Shown here piece by piece: positions 33,348 to 43,830 of a stretch of DNA of 64,000 bases. The DNA comes from a bacterium M00.F.Ca.ET.205.01.1.1. GTDB taxonomy: Bacteria; Pseudomonadota; Alphaproteobacteria; Rhizobiales; Rhizobiaceae. The position numbers and the translations under genes are program-made. The notes beneath the pieces are model-generated. The model saw nothing but the letters and a program-made list of their open reading frames with translations, did no database searches and was not told the DNA's origin. The DNA is taken from contig SRUQ01000009.1 of the NCBI GenBank assembly GCA_004791255.1, forward strand, positions 186,001-250,000, given 5' to 3'. Positions within the stretch are counted from its first letter, which is position 1; each line of letters opens with the position of its first letter.

Positions 33348-34364
33348 TCAGGCGCTGCGCGGTTTCGCCAGCCGCTGGATCCACCGGAACGCATCGCGGC
33401 GCAGGCGCGAGCCGAACTTTTCGCGGGAGTTGACCCTCAGCAGCGTGTTGGTCGTGATCAGCCGTCTGGCCAGCCTTATCGACAGATCGGGCTTGATTCG
33501 ACCGGCGAGTTCAAGCGCATGCGGTTCGCCGAACAGTTCGCCGGTCACATTGAGCACGATCGCCAGTTCGAGCTCGATGCCGGTCATGCGGGCGGCGTCG
33601 AGCAGGCGCCTTTCGGCTCCCGGTGACCGCAGCGCCCGCACGCCTTGCAGCACGTCGACGCAAAGCTGCAGCCGATGGAATTTGTGCCCGCCGGCGGCGT
33701 GCACGATGGCGATCGTCAGGAGAGCGGCCGGCGTGTCTGCCGCGTCGCCATCGATGACGCCCAGTTCGCGGAAGCCGAGCGACAGGCGCCGCCGCATGCC
33801 GCTGTCATGCACCAGATCGCCATGCAGTTCGACAAGCAGGCTGGAATTCTCCTTTTCCAGCCATTTGAATTCCTGCAACTGGTAGGATTCGGCCTCGTCG
33901 CTGCCAAGTTCGAAACCGCAGGACGCGATCACCTGGTTTGCCCGCGCCAAATTGGCGGGATCGACAAGGATGTCGATGTCGGTGAACGGCCTGTCGGAAA
34001 CGTTGCGATAGAGTTTTCGCGCGAAGACCGGTCCTTTGACGATCCGCGCCGGGATGCCTTCCGCCGCCAGCCCCTTCATGATGCGGTCGCCATGATATTG
34101 CAGCAGCATCGACTGACCGGTGCCGATGGTCGCCTTCTGACGCAAATCGTCGAGCTTCGCCTTGAGACCGGCGTCCTGTGGCAGCCGCGCGTCGCCGCTC
34201 TCTCCGAGCTTGCGCAGCATCACCGGCAGAATGCCGTGGAACTCGGCATTGTCGAGCAGCGCCATCAGCGTCTTAGCCGGCAAGACCTCCCCGACCGCCT
34301 CGGCCTCAGGATCGGCGTAGCGCAGCAGCAAGGTCTCTTCGTCAGCAGTAAGAGGCGGCAGCAT
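33348..34364 (-). CDS. Nucleotidyltransferase-family protein, second module
   Basis: A 338 aa paralogue of the protein at 8589-9716. The motifs IVKG (108-111) and RPFTDIDILV (125-134) give the two metal-binding Asp residues of the nucleotidyltransferase fold, and LLVELHGDLVHD supplies the third acidic residue. It is convergent with the kinase gene, 10 bp apart. Two independent pairings of this family with HprK-like kinases in one window suggest a common biochemical task, perhaps nucleotidyl transfer onto a phosphorylated peptide. That is only a proposal. The stop is close to the kinase stop and no terminator is visible. Confidence 0.72.
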   Translation of the reverse strand: MLPPLTADEETLLLRYADPEAEAVGEVLPAKTLMALLDNAEFHGILPVMLRKLGESGDARLPQDAGLKAKLDDLRQKATIGTGQSMLLQYHGDRIMKGLAAEGIPARIVKGPVFARKLYRNVSDRPFTDIDILVDPANLARANQVIASCGFELGSDEAESYQLQEFKWLEKENSSLLVELHGDLVHDSGMRRRLSLGFRELGVIDGDAADTPAALLTIAIVHAAGGHKFHRLQLCVDVLQGVRALRSPGAERRLLDAARMTGIELELAIVLNVTGELFGEPHALELAGRIKPDLSIRLARRLITTNTLLRVNSREKFGSRLRRDAFRWIQRLAKPRSA

Positions 34365-34445
34365 GTCATGAATGGTTGCAGAAAAGGCTGGCGGAAGCCA
34401 GCGCTTGCGCCCATGCGATCTCCACGACGCGGGCGGATTTGTCGG

Positions 34446-35432
34446 CTACATCCCCCAGCGCAGCGCCGCCGTGTGGACGGGCGCGTCCCACCAGCCTGTC
34501 ATCTCGTCGTTGAGCATGGTCAGCGTGATCGAGCAGCCGGCCATGTCGAGCGAGGTGACATAGCTGCCGACCAGCGAGCGGTTTACCGTCACACCACGCT
34601 TCTCGAAAATCCGGCGGGCGCTGTTGTACATCAGATAGAGCTCCATCAGCGGTGTACCGCCGAAGCCGTTGACGAACAGCAGTGCCGGACCTTTCGCCTT
34701 GCCGCCGAGATCGCCTGCTATCGCCGTGCAGATCTCTTCGGCAATGGCGTCGGCGCTTTTCAACCGGTCGCGCCGGCGGCCGGGCTCGCCATGGATGCCG
34801 ACGCCGAATTCCATCTCGCCGTCGCCGATGTCGAAGGTCGGTCGGCCCGCCGCCGGCACCGTGCCGCTGGTCAGCGCCACGCCCATCGATCGAGTCGCAT
34901 CATTGACGCGCTCGCCCAGCGCCTTCAACGCCGGCAAATCAAGGCCATGCTCGGCCGCGGCGCCGACGATCTTCTCCACCACCAGCGTGCCGGCAACGCC
35001 CCGCCGTCCGGTCGTGTAGGAGGAATTCTCCACCGCGACGTCGTCATTGGTGACGACCTGCAGCACGCCGTCGGACATTTCGGCGGCCATGTCGAAGTTC
35101 ATCACGTCGCCTTCATAGTTCTTGACGATGAACAGGCAGCCGGCGCCGGTGTCGGCGGCTTGCGCCGCCGCCAGCATCTGGTCCGGCGTCGGCGAGGTGA
35201 ACACCTGGCCGGGGCAGGCGGCGTCCAGCATGCCGTGACCGACAAAGCCGCCATGCATAGGCTCGTGGCCTGACCCGCCGCCGGAAATCAGCGCCACCTT
35301 GCCCGGCTTGAGGGTCCTGCGGCGGATGAATTTGTGTTCCTCGCCAAGCACCAGGATGTCGGCATGAGCGGTAACGAAACCGTCGAGGCTCTCGGTCAGA
35401 ACCGTGTCCACCGAATTCATGAATTTCTTCAA
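34446..35432 (-). CDS. dhaK: Dihydroxyacetone kinase subunit DhaK
   Basis: DhaK, 328 aa, the substrate-binding subunit of the PTS-dependent dihydroxyacetone kinase. GGGSGHEP (51-58) and KNYEGDVMNF (104-113) form the site, and His214 in GIHGEPG is the residue that covalently binds the ketone. The start is a TTG at 35432 with AGAGGAGA upstream at ideal spacing, giving MKKFMNSV like the E. coli start; an ATG at 35420 is less likely. It works with DhaL and the DhaM-HPr-EI phosphate relay in the same operon. The substrate may be dihydroxyacetone or a related ketose, since the fold accepts several. Confidence 0.88.
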   Translation of the reverse strand: MKKFMNSVDTVLTESLDGFVTAHADILVLGEEHKFIRRRTLKPGKVALISGGGSGHEPMHGGFVGHGMLDAACPGQVFTSPTPDQMLAAAQAADTGAGCLFIVKNYEGDVMNFDMAAEMSDGVLQVVTNDDVAVENSSYTTGRRGVAGTLVVEKIVGAAAEHGLDLPALKALGERVNDATRSMGVALTSGTVPAAGRPTFDIGDGEMEFGVGIHGEPGRRRDRLKSADAIAEEICTAIAGDLGGKAKGPALLFVNGFGGTPLMELYLMYNSARRIFEKRGVTVNRSLVGSYVTSLDMAGCSITLTMLNDEMTGWWDAPVHTAALRWGM

Positions 35433-35471
35433 GGCCGTCTCCTCTCGAAATAGCCTGTCATCAAGGGTCGC

Positions 35472-35894
35472 TCAGCCACTCTTGCCGGTGATGCTGGTAA
35501 CCTTCTGGATGAATTCGTTGATGGCGCGGTCGAGCGCCGCATTCTGCTTGTCGTCGCCGAAATCCGGCACGACGAGCGAAACATGCCGTGTCTTGCGCAT
35601 GCCTGCCGCCACCGAGATCTTGCCGGGATGCGCCTGATGGTAGGCGACGAGGAACTGGTCGCGCTCGGCCTGGCTGAAATGGCAGACCGAAAAGATAGCC
35701 GGCAAATGTTTCGACGGAATCGGAATCGAATAGGACGGGCTGGATATCTGGGTGACGAAACTGCGGTGCTTGCCAAGCGCATCGGCAAGCCGCTGGCGCA
35801 TGCCCGACGGTCGCTGGTCGATGACCTGCGACAGGATCGTCTTATAGGCGCGGATCGCATCGTCGGGGCCGGGTTCTGACGTGTTGTCGACCAT
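35472..35894 (-). CDS. Possible HTH-type regulatory protein of the dha operon
   Basis: A 140 aa protein I do not recognise with certainty. Residues about 28-52 (GMRQRLADALGKHRSFVTQIS) look like a Cro/XRE-type helix-turn-helix, followed by a segment rich in aromatic residues and a C-terminal helix (DRAINEFIQKVTSI). No signal peptide or membrane segment is seen. It lies between Enzyme I and DhaK on the same strand, so it may regulate the operon or bind a PTS protein. Function is inferred only from the HTH-like pattern and position. Confidence 0.55.
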   Translation of the reverse strand: MVDNTSEPGPDDAIRAYKTILSQVIDQRPSGMRQRLADALGKHRSFVTQISSPSYSIPIPSKHLPAIFSVCHFSQAERDQFLVAYHQAHPGKISVAAGMRKTRHVSLVVPDFGDDKQNAALDRAINEFIQKVTSITGKSG

Positions 35895-35903
35895 GCGAGC
35901 CGC

Positions 35904-37473
<1,570 letters not shown>

Positions 37474-37490
<17 letters not shown>

Positions 37491-37776
37491 GGTCCGCGCC
37501 TTCGTCGAAGTCGCGCCGCACCAGGTCGACCAGCGCTTCGACGGCATCTTTGGCGCCGTCGCCGCTGGCCCTGATGTGCAGAACCGTGCCTTTCGGCGCC
37601 TTGGCCGCCATCACCTTGACGATGCTCTTGGCATCGAACCACGGCCCGTTGGCGGCCAGCGCTATTTCGACGTCGGCCGCGAATGTCTTGGCGAGCTTGG
37701 TGAACTTCACCGAAGGGCGCGCATGCAGACCGACCGCATGGGTGATCAATATCGTCGCTTCGGCGGTTGCGGACAT
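37474..37776 (-). CDS. HPr-like phosphocarrier of the dha operon
   Basis: HPr domain protein, 100 aa. The active His18 is in VGLHARPSVKFTKLA, and Ser51 in DAKSIVKVM corresponds to the regulatory Ser46. I start at the ATG at 37776; a GTG at 37797 abuts the DhaM stop and would add seven residues. It receives phosphate from the Enzyme I encoded downstream and gives it to the DhaM EIIA domain encoded just upstream. HPr kinases are substrates of interest because two HprK-like proteins are in the window, but those are predicted to act on peptides. The tail is slightly extended (DEGADHARTA). Confidence 0.85.
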
Positions 37777-37797
37777 GTGCTCAACGTTCCCGTTCAC

Positions 37798-38187
37798 TCA
37801 CGACGGCGACAATTCATGCGCCGTCGCCACCACTTCCTTCAGCGAGGCGCCGCCGGACGCCTCGGTCGCGGCCATCACAGCGCCTTCGACGATCGGCGCG
37901 TTGCAGACGATGATCTTCTGCGCGCGCGGTTCGCCGATCATCTCCACCGCCATTTCCGAGTTGGTCTCGGCGCCGCCGAGATCGACCAGTATGGCGACGC
38001 CGGCCTCCGACCAGGCCTTGTCGATGGCGGCCATGATCGCCTCGACGCTGGTGCCGAGCCCGCCATGGCCGTTTCCGCCGCACCATGCAAGCGGCACTTC
38101 GTCGCCGACCATCTGGCGCACCATGTCGGCCGTCCCCTCGGCGACCAGCGGCGAGTGCGAAACGATGACGATGCCGACATTGCTCAT
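37798..38187 (-). CDS. dhaM: DhaM EIIA domain (phosphotransferase subunit)
   Basis: The 129 aa EIIA-mannose-like domain of DhaM as a separate protein. The phospho-His is His11 in GIVIVSHS. The GHGGLGTS segment and the LVDLGGAETNSEMAVEMI region fit the DhaM fold. It transfers phosphate from HPr to the ADP bound in DhaL. Four bases overlap DhaL, and it is followed directly by the HPr gene, which in E. coli is fused to the same polypeptide. It is normal length for the isolated domain. Confidence 0.87.
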   Translation of the reverse strand: MSNVGIVIVSHSPLVAEGTADMVRQMVGDEVPLAWCGGNGHGGLGTSVEAIMAAIDKAWSEAGVAILVDLGGAETNSEMAVEMIGEPRAQKIIVCNAPIVEGAVMAATEASGGASLKEVVATAHELSPS

Positions 38188-38786
38188 GCGTCTTCCCCGA
38201 TCGTCTGCGCCACTATCCGCACCAGCAAGGCGGTCGAGCGCGCGCCGGCATCCATATGGCCGATCGAGCGCTCGCCGAGGAACGAGGCGCGGCCGCGCAG
38301 CGCCTTCATCGGCACGGTCGCCTCGGCCGCCAGGTCGGCGATATCGGCGATTTCCGCCGGTGTCCTTCCCACAGCCAGCGCCTCGTGCACCGGCTGCAGC
38401 ACATCGAGCATGGTTTTTTGTCCGATCTGCGACTTTCCCCGCGCCGCCACCGCTTCGATCGCCTTGCCGAAGGCCGCTGTCAGGTCGACGCGATCCGGCG
38501 CGGCGGATATGTCCTTGCCGAGCGCCATGAACAATGTGCCGAACAACGGCCCTGAAGCGCCGCCTACCGTCATCACCAGCTTGGTGCCGATCGCCTTCAA
38601 GGCCTCTGGCAAAGGTTTTCCGGCAAAGGCATCGGCCTCGCTACGCAGCGCTTCGAAGCCGCGTTTCATGTTCAGCCCATGGTCACCGTCACCGATCGCC
38701 TGGTCGAGAGCCGTCAATTCCTCGGCGTGGGCGGCGATCGTATCCGCGGCGGCTGTGATCAGCCTGGAAAGGTTCAGCGCCGTCAT
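38184..38786 (-). CDS. dhaL: Dihydroxyacetone kinase subunit DhaL
   Basis: DhaL, the nucleotide-binding subunit, 200 aa from the ATG at 38786. The ADP-Mg site is AIGDGDHGLNM, with Asp residues binding two Mg ions; GGASGPLFGTLF and the later GHMDAGA segment are typical. A longer frame begins at 38855 (23 more residues), just 3 bp past the DAK stop, but the shorter start matches the usual N-terminus about 34 residues before the acidic motif. It holds ADP permanently and is rephosphorylated by DhaM, then phosphorylates the ketone bound by DhaK. Confidence 0.85.
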   Translation of the reverse strand: MTALNLSRLITAAADTIAAHAEELTALDQAIGDGDHGLNMKRGFEALRSEADAFAGKPLPEALKAIGTKLVMTVGGASGPLFGTLFMALGKDISAAPDRVDLTAAFGKAIEAVAARGKSQIGQKTMLDVLQPVHEALAVGRTPAEIADIADLAAEATVPMKALRGRASFLGERSIGHMDAGARSTALLVRIVAQTIGEDA

Positions 38787-38858
38787 GTCGCCCGAATTCC
38801 CGGTTTGCACCTTGCCTGCAGTAGCGAAAGAACGGTCGTTCGACAACTCAAGCATGCG

Positions 38859-40502
38859 TCAGGCCGTGGCATGCAGCGCGGCGGCAGCCGCGAAAACCTC
38901 GGCCACCGCATAGGCGCCGGGGTCCACCACACCTTGCAGCGTTCGGCCGACATAGGCGGACCGTCCCGCTTTCGCATTGTCCATCGCGGCCGTCGCCTCG
39001 GCACCGTGCCGGGCCGCTGCCGCAGCTTCCTCCAAGCCATGAGCGTCGAGCGCTCTCAAGGCGGGTTCCAAGGCATCGATCATCGTGCGGTCACCTATCT
39101 TCGCTCCGCCGTAAAAGGACATGCGGCCGAGACCAGCAAGCAGCGCCTTGGGAATGGTTGCCCCAAAGCCCAGCGCCTGTGCGGTGGCTGTGAAGAGGAT
39201 CGACAGCAGGACGCCGCTCGACCCGCCCATGGAGGAACTCAGAATGTCGCCGATCGCGCCAAGGGTCGCCGCGGGGTCGGCAAGCGGCAGGCTGTCCATC
39301 TGCTCCAGCACGCTGCGTGCGCCCGTCGCCACCGTCGAACCGGTATCGCCGTCGCCGGCCTTGGCGTCCAGGCTGTTCAGGCCGGCTTCGAGCGCGATCA
39401 GCCTTTCGCAGATTGTCGCGATGAGGCGCCTGGTGTTTGCATTCTGGCTGGGCTTGCGTGCCGCTGTCTCATTGGCTGGTCTGGCCATCGGCACGAGCGT
39501 TGGCGCGGCAACCGGCTTTGCCGGCGTCCAGGCATGCGGGCCGACCGGCGCCAGCAAGGCTGCCTCGCGGGCTGCGTCGAGCCGGATCAGCGACAGCGAG
39601 AAGCCGTTCATGTTGAGTGCGGTCATCAGCGGTCCGGGGCCGATCGTCAGCTTGATGGTTCTGGCGAGCGGCGAGGCCAGCACCGCATTGGCGATAACAG
39701 ACATTTCGAGCGGCGGCACCGAGCCGAGATTGTTGATCAGCAAAGCTTGGCTGCTCGTCGAGTCGAGCCGCGCCTCCAGCCGTTCCGCCATGATCGCCAC
39801 CAGCCGCTCGGCGCTCTGCACCGCGATGCGTTCGACGCCAGGCTCGCCATGAATGCCAAGGCCGAGCTCGCCGTCATTTTCGCCGAAACGGTCTTCATGC
39901 GGCTGGCCGGGGATCGAGCAGGAAGACAGCGACATGCCCAGCGAGACGATGTCCTTCGCCGCCGCCCGTGCCGCTGAGACGATCTCGGCCAGGTCGCGGC
40001 CGGCTTCCGACAGATGGCCTGCGATCTTGTGCACGAACAGCGTGCCGGCGACACCGCGCGGCTGGGCAATGTCGGGCAGCGCGATGTCGTCGGCGACGAT
40101 CACCATCTCGACGCGAAAGCCTTCGGCGCGCGCCTTTTCGGCGGCAAGGCCGAAATTCAGGCGGTCGCCCGTGTAGTTCTTGACGATCAGCAGGCAACCG
40201 GCCGGGCCGGTGACCGCGCGGATGGCGGCCAGCACCGCCTCGACGCTTGGCGAGGCAAAGATCTCGCCCGAGACGGCCGCCGTCAGCATTCCCTTGCCGA
40301 CGAAGCCGGCATGCGAGGGCTCGTGCCCGGCGCCGCCGCCGGAGACGATGCTGACCTTCGTCTTGTCCCAGCCGGCGCGCAGCACGACCTTGATCTCGGG
40401 ATAGCCGTCGAGGCGTGCGAGATCGCCTGAGCCAATGGTTTGCAAGAGGCCGTCCAGTGCCTCGGTGACGATCGTTTCCCTGCGGTTGAAAAAGTGCTTC
40501 AT
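38859..40502 (-). CDS. ATP-dependent dihydroxyacetone kinase, DhaK-DhaL fusion
   Basis: Single-chain DHA kinase, 547 aa. The N-terminal DhaK domain (about 1-330) has GGGAGHEPSH and covalent-binding His in GIHGEPG. After an Ala/Pro-rich linker, the DhaL domain has LDAKAGDGDTGSTV for the Mg-ATP site and GGSSGVLLSI. The ATG at 40502 has GGGAAGAA upstream at a suitable distance; a GTG at 40559 overlaps the ATPase stop. This class takes phosphate from ATP, so the operon carries two kinases of different energy source for similar substrates. It may use another ketose, such as a tetrulose, rather than dihydroxyacetone. Confidence 0.83.
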   Translation of the reverse strand: MKHFFNRRETIVTEALDGLLQTIGSGDLARLDGYPEIKVVLRAGWDKTKVSIVSGGGAGHEPSHAGFVGKGMLTAAVSGEIFASPSVEAVLAAIRAVTGPAGCLLIVKNYTGDRLNFGLAAEKARAEGFRVEMVIVADDIALPDIAQPRGVAGTLFVHKIAGHLSEAGRDLAEIVSAARAAAKDIVSLGMSLSSCSIPGQPHEDRFGENDGELGLGIHGEPGVERIAVQSAERLVAIMAERLEARLDSTSSQALLINNLGSVPPLEMSVIANAVLASPLARTIKLTIGPGPLMTALNMNGFSLSLIRLDAAREAALLAPVGPHAWTPAKPVAAPTLVPMARPANETAARKPSQNANTRRLIATICERLIALEAGLNSLDAKAGDGDTGSTVATGARSVLEQMDSLPLADPAATLGAIGDILSSSMGGSSGVLLSILFTATAQALGFGATIPKALLAGLGRMSFYGGAKIGDRTMIDALEPALRALDAHGLEEAAAAARHGAEATAAMDNAKAGRSAYVGRTLQGVVDPGAYAVAEVFAAAAALHATA

Positions 40503-40555
40503 CGAATTCTTCCCGTATTCGCAATCGTCAATCTGAAGCCGGCGCAGCGCGTCGC

Positions 40556-41569
40556 TCACATCAGCCGTTGCCCGTCGGCGCCGAAGTAGAGCGGCGCGCG
40601 GTAGCGGATCACGACTTTGTCGCCTTGCGCCAGCTCGGTGTCCGGGTCGGTCAGCGTCACCAGCTTCTTTTGCCCCACCGTCACATGCAGATGGTTCTGG
40701 TCGCCGAGATGCTCGACCCAGTCGACGACGCCGTCGGCATGGCCGTTTGCCGCCTTCTCGATAGCCAGATGCTCGGTGCGCGCGCCGATTGTCTTTGTTC
40801 CTACCGGCGCACCGCCATCCGGCAGCAGTCCGGCCGGCAAGAGATTGATCGCCGGCTGGCCGAGCCGTGCCGCGACATGAAGGTTTGCCGGCTCCGAATA
40901 GATCTTCCGTGGCGTGCCGATCTGCACCAGCACCCCGTCGGCGAGAATGCCGATACGGTCTGCCATGGTCATCGCCTCGATCTGGTCATGCGTGACATAG
41001 AGCATGGTGGCGCCGAGCTCGGCCTGGATGCGCTTCAGCTCCAATCTGAGATCGGCGCGCAGCTTGGCGTCGAGCGACGACAGCGGCTCGTCCATCAGGT
41101 AGATCGCCGGCTTGCGCACCAGCGCCCGGCCAATGGCAACGCGCTGCATCTCGCCGCCCGAAAGTTTGGTCGAGCGGTTGGCGAGCTTGTGGTCGATGCG
41201 CACCATCTTCGCCACCTCCTCGACCCGGCGGCGGATCCGGTCTTCCGGTATTTTCCGCGCCGGCGAGCGCAACGGGAAGGCGAGATTGTCGAACACCGAA
41301 AGGTGCGGGTAGAGCGAATATTGCTGGAAGACGAAGGCGGTGTCGCGCTCGGCCGGCGACAGCGCCGTCGCATCATGGCCGCCGATTTCGATCGTGCCGT
41401 CGTCCGGCCGCTCCAGCCCGGCGATGAGCCGCAGCGTCGTCGTCTTGCCGGCGCCGGTCGGCCCGAGCAGCACGACGAACTCCCCGTCCGATATATGCAG
41501 GTCGAGACTGTTGACGGCGACATGGTCGCCGAAGCTTTTGGTCACGGTCTTGATGTTGACGTCAGCCAT
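40556..41569 (-). CDS. ABC importer ATPase, MalK/UgpC type
   Basis: Carbohydrate-type ABC ATPase, 337 aa. Walker A GPTGAGKTT, signature LSGGEMQRVAIGRAL, Walker B YLMDEPLSSLDAKL and the H-loop THDQ are intact. A C-terminal OB-fold regulatory domain is present. It overlaps the second ATPase gene by 8 bp. Having two different ATPases in one importer is found in the rhizobial glycerol-type (Glp) systems, supporting a polyol or triose substrate. The two kinase systems downstream fit that. Confidence 0.87.
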   Translation of the reverse strand: MADVNIKTVTKSFGDHVAVNSLDLHISDGEFVVLLGPTGAGKTTTLRLIAGLERPDDGTIEIGGHDATALSPAERDTAFVFQQYSLYPHLSVFDNLAFPLRSPARKIPEDRIRRRVEEVAKMVRIDHKLANRSTKLSGGEMQRVAIGRALVRKPAIYLMDEPLSSLDAKLRADLRLELKRIQAELGATMLYVTHDQIEAMTMADRIGILADGVLVQIGTPRKIYSEPANLHVAARLGQPAINLLPAGLLPDGGAPVGTKTIGARTEHLAIEKAANGHADGVVDWVEHLGDQNHLHVTVGQKKLVTLTDPDTELAQGDKVVIRYRAPLYFGADGQRLM

Positions 41570-42674
41570 GCTGCGCTCTCCGCTCCGAGGCAGTGTCGTG
41601 GATGGCGGTTTTCACCGCGCGCCCGGAGCCCTTGTCGAACAGCGACAGCCGCGCGCTGTTCAGCGCCAGGCCGACATGGTCGCCGGCGTTGAGCCGGATT
41701 TCGGCCGGCACCCGTGCCTTGATGATGCCGTCGGCCGTCTCCACCGCGACGATCTGCGTGGTGCCGAGATATTCGGTGCCGTAGATCGATCCGCGCAGCT
41801 TGGAGGCATCGTCGAAGCGGATGTGTTCGGGCCGGATGCCAAGCGCCATATCAGCAGGTGCGATGTCCTCGCGCACCTCCGGCACCGCGACCTTGGCGCC
41901 CTGCACGAGAATTTCGCTGGCGCCCTTCGCAAGGCCGCCGCCGAACTTGAGGAAGTTCATGGGCGGCGAACCGATGAATTCGGCGACGTACATGGTTGCC
42001 GGGCGGTCGTAGATTTCGCGCGGCGTGCCGAATTGTTCGATGACGCCGTGATTCATCACCGCGATCTTGTCGGCCATCGACATGGCTTCCATCTGGTCAT
42101 GTGTCACATAGACCGTCGTCGCGCGGATGCGATTGTGCAGTTCGCGCAGCTCATGCACCATCAGATCGCGGAATTCGGTGTCGAGCGTGCCGAGCGGCTC
42201 GTCCATCAGGAAGCATTTCGGCCGCCGCACGATGGCGCGGCCGAGCGCAACGCGCTGGCGGTCGCCGCCGGCGAGACCGGAGACCGATTTGTCGAGCAGA
42301 TGGTCGATGCGCAAAAGCTTCGCCGTCTCCTCGACGCGGGTGCGGATCTCGGCCGAAGGCATGCCTTGCGCCAAGAGCGGGAAGCCGATGTTCTTGCGCA
42401 CATTCATGTGCGGATAGAGCGCGAAGAGCTGGAAGACGAAGGCGATGTCGCGCTCGCGTGCCCGCAGCATGGTGACATCGTCGCCACCGAGCAGGATCTG
42501 GCCGCCGGTCGGCAGCTCCAGCCCGGCGATCATGCGCAAGGTGGTCGTCTTGCCGCAGCCCGAGGGCCCAAGCATGACGAAGAACTCGCCATCCTCGACG
42601 ACGAAGTTGGAATCCTGCACGGCGACGAAATCGCCGAAGGCCTTTCGCAGATGTTGGACGCGGATCTCAGCCAT
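41562..42674 (-). CDS. ABC importer ATPase with atypical signature motif
   Basis: The second ABC ATPase, 370 aa, from the ATG at 42674. Walker A GPSGCGKTT and Walker B FLMDEPLGTLD are normal and the Q-loop and H-loop (THDQ) are present. The signature is LAGGDRQRVALGRA instead of LSGGQ, a mild departure that could affect the ATP hydrolysis in one of the two sites. The C-terminal regulatory domain is full. It probably forms a heterodimer with the other ATPase and couples to both permeases. Earlier in-frame codons belong to the small membrane gene upstream, so the Met of MAEIRVQHL is chosen. Confidence 0.86.
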   Translation of the reverse strand: MAEIRVQHLRKAFGDFVAVQDSNFVVEDGEFFVMLGPSGCGKTTTLRMIAGLELPTGGQILLGGDDVTMLRARERDIAFVFQLFALYPHMNVRKNIGFPLLAQGMPSAEIRTRVEETAKLLRIDHLLDKSVSGLAGGDRQRVALGRAIVRRPKCFLMDEPLGTLDTEFRDLMVHELRELHNRIRATTVYVTHDQMEAMSMADKIAVMNHGVIEQFGTPREIYDRPATMYVAEFIGSPPMNFLKFGGGLAKGASEILVQGAKVAVPEVREDIAPADMALGIRPEHIRFDDASKLRGSIYGTEYLGTTQIVAVETADGIIKARVPAEIRLNAGDHVGLALNSARLSLFDKGSGRAVKTAIHDTASERRAQHG

Positions 42675-42676
42675 GA

Positions 42677-42883
42677 CTATTCCGGGAATTTCGAGACGAT
42701 GATGAACATCACGGTGCCGGCAAGCATGGTGATGAAGGAATAGGTGTAGAGCGACAGCGCGAAGGGCTGGAACAGCATCAGGAAACCGATGGCGATCAGC
42801 GCCGTGGCGATGTTTTCCATCAGGCCGCGCCTTGCCCAGCGCGGCCAGCGCGATTTGCGTTTCATGGGTTTTGTCATGCTCAT
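42677..42883 (-). CDS. Small two-helix membrane protein of the ABC importer operon
   Basis: A 68 aa protein with a basic N-terminus (KPMKRKSRWPRWARRG) and two hydrophobic segments (about 23-42 and 46-63). The start overlaps the permease stop (ATGA) and it is 2 bp from the ATPase gene, so it is surely part of the operon. Small membrane proteins of unknown function occur in rhizobial glycerol-type ABC operons (the GlpU/DUF2160 type), and this is a likely counterpart. It may assist assembly or stability of the permeases. No catalytic motif is seen. Confidence 0.65.
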   Translation of the reverse strand: MSMTKPMKRKSRWPRWARRGLMENIATALIAIGFLMLFQPFALSLYTYSFITMLAGTVMFIIVSKFPE

Positions 42884-43830
42884 TTGCGCACCGCACCGAA
42901 GGTGATGCCGCGCAGCAATTGCTTGCGAAGCAGGATGGTGAAGACAAGGATCGGCACCAGGAAGATCGTCGTGCCGGCGGCGACCGCCGGCCAGTCCTGG
43001 CCGCCTTCGCCGATGATGGTCGGGATGAAGGGCGGCGCGGTCTGCGCCGTGCCGGAGGTCAAAAGCGCGGCGAAGGCATATTCGTTCCAGGCGAAGATCA
43101 GGCAGAAGATCGCGGTCGCCGCAATGCCGGTGGTCGCCTGCGGCAGCACGGTGCGCCAGAAGGCTTGCAGCCTGGTATAGCCGTCGATCATCGCGGCTTC
43201 TTCATATTCGCGCGGGATCTCGTCGATGAAGCCCTTGAGCAGCCACACGGCGAGTGAGACATTGACCGCGGTGTAGAGCAGGATCATGCCGAGCGCGGTG
43301 TCCGACAGGCCGAGCTCGCGGTACATGAGGTAGATCGGGATCGCCACCGCGATCGGCGGCATGAAGCGCGTCGACAGGATGAAGAACAGAAGGTCGTCGG
43401 CGAGCGGCACCTTGAAGCGCGAGAAGCCATAGGCCGAGAGCGTGCCGAGAAACACCGCACAGAAGGTCGAGCCGAAGGCGATGATCAGCGAATTGACGAA
43501 GCGCGGCAGGAAGTTGGACGGGCCGGCGATCACCATGTTGCGCTTGCGCGAGGTCTCGTCGCAGATGCCGGTCGCCGGCCCGAGCGAGTTGATGTATTCC
43601 GGCGTCTGCCGGGTGCGCGTCGTGAACAGATTGCAATAGCCTTCGATGCTCGGCTGGAAGACGATCTTGGGCGGATAGGCAATCGAATCCGGCGGCGTCT
43701 TGAAGCTGGTGGCGAAGATCCACAGCAGCGGCACGATCGAGATCAGCGCATAGGCGATGATGATCGCGCCGGCGATGCGCTTCGAGTTTGCCGAAGGGGC
43801 GACGACCGAGTGGGCTGTGGTCAGGCTCAT
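42880..43830 (-). CDS. ABC importer permease, MalG type
   Basis: Integral-membrane permease, 316 aa, with about six hydrophobic helices and the ABC-binding EAA loop (EYEEAAMIDGYTRLQAFWRTVLP). The N-terminal region carries a periplasmic stretch (about 60-115) with a pair of Cys (YCNLF, ICDET) not needed by the family, possibly a disulfide. It overlaps the other permease by 4 bp. Together they form the translocation pore of a carbohydrate importer in the inner membrane. Confidence 0.85.
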   Translation of the reverse strand: MSLTTAHSVVAPSANSKRIAGAIIIAYALISIVPLLWIFATSFKTPPDSIAYPPKIVFQPSIEGYCNLFTTRTRQTPEYINSLGPATGICDETSRKRNMVIAGPSNFLPRFVNSLIIAFGSTFCAVFLGTLSAYGFSRFKVPLADDLLFFILSTRFMPPIAVAIPIYLMYRELGLSDTALGMILLYTAVNVSLAVWLLKGFIDEIPREYEEAAMIDGYTRLQAFWRTVLPQATTGIAATAIFCLIFAWNEYAFAALLTSGTAQTAPPFIPTIIGEGGQDWPAVAAGTTIFLVPILVFTILLRKQLLRGITFGAVRK

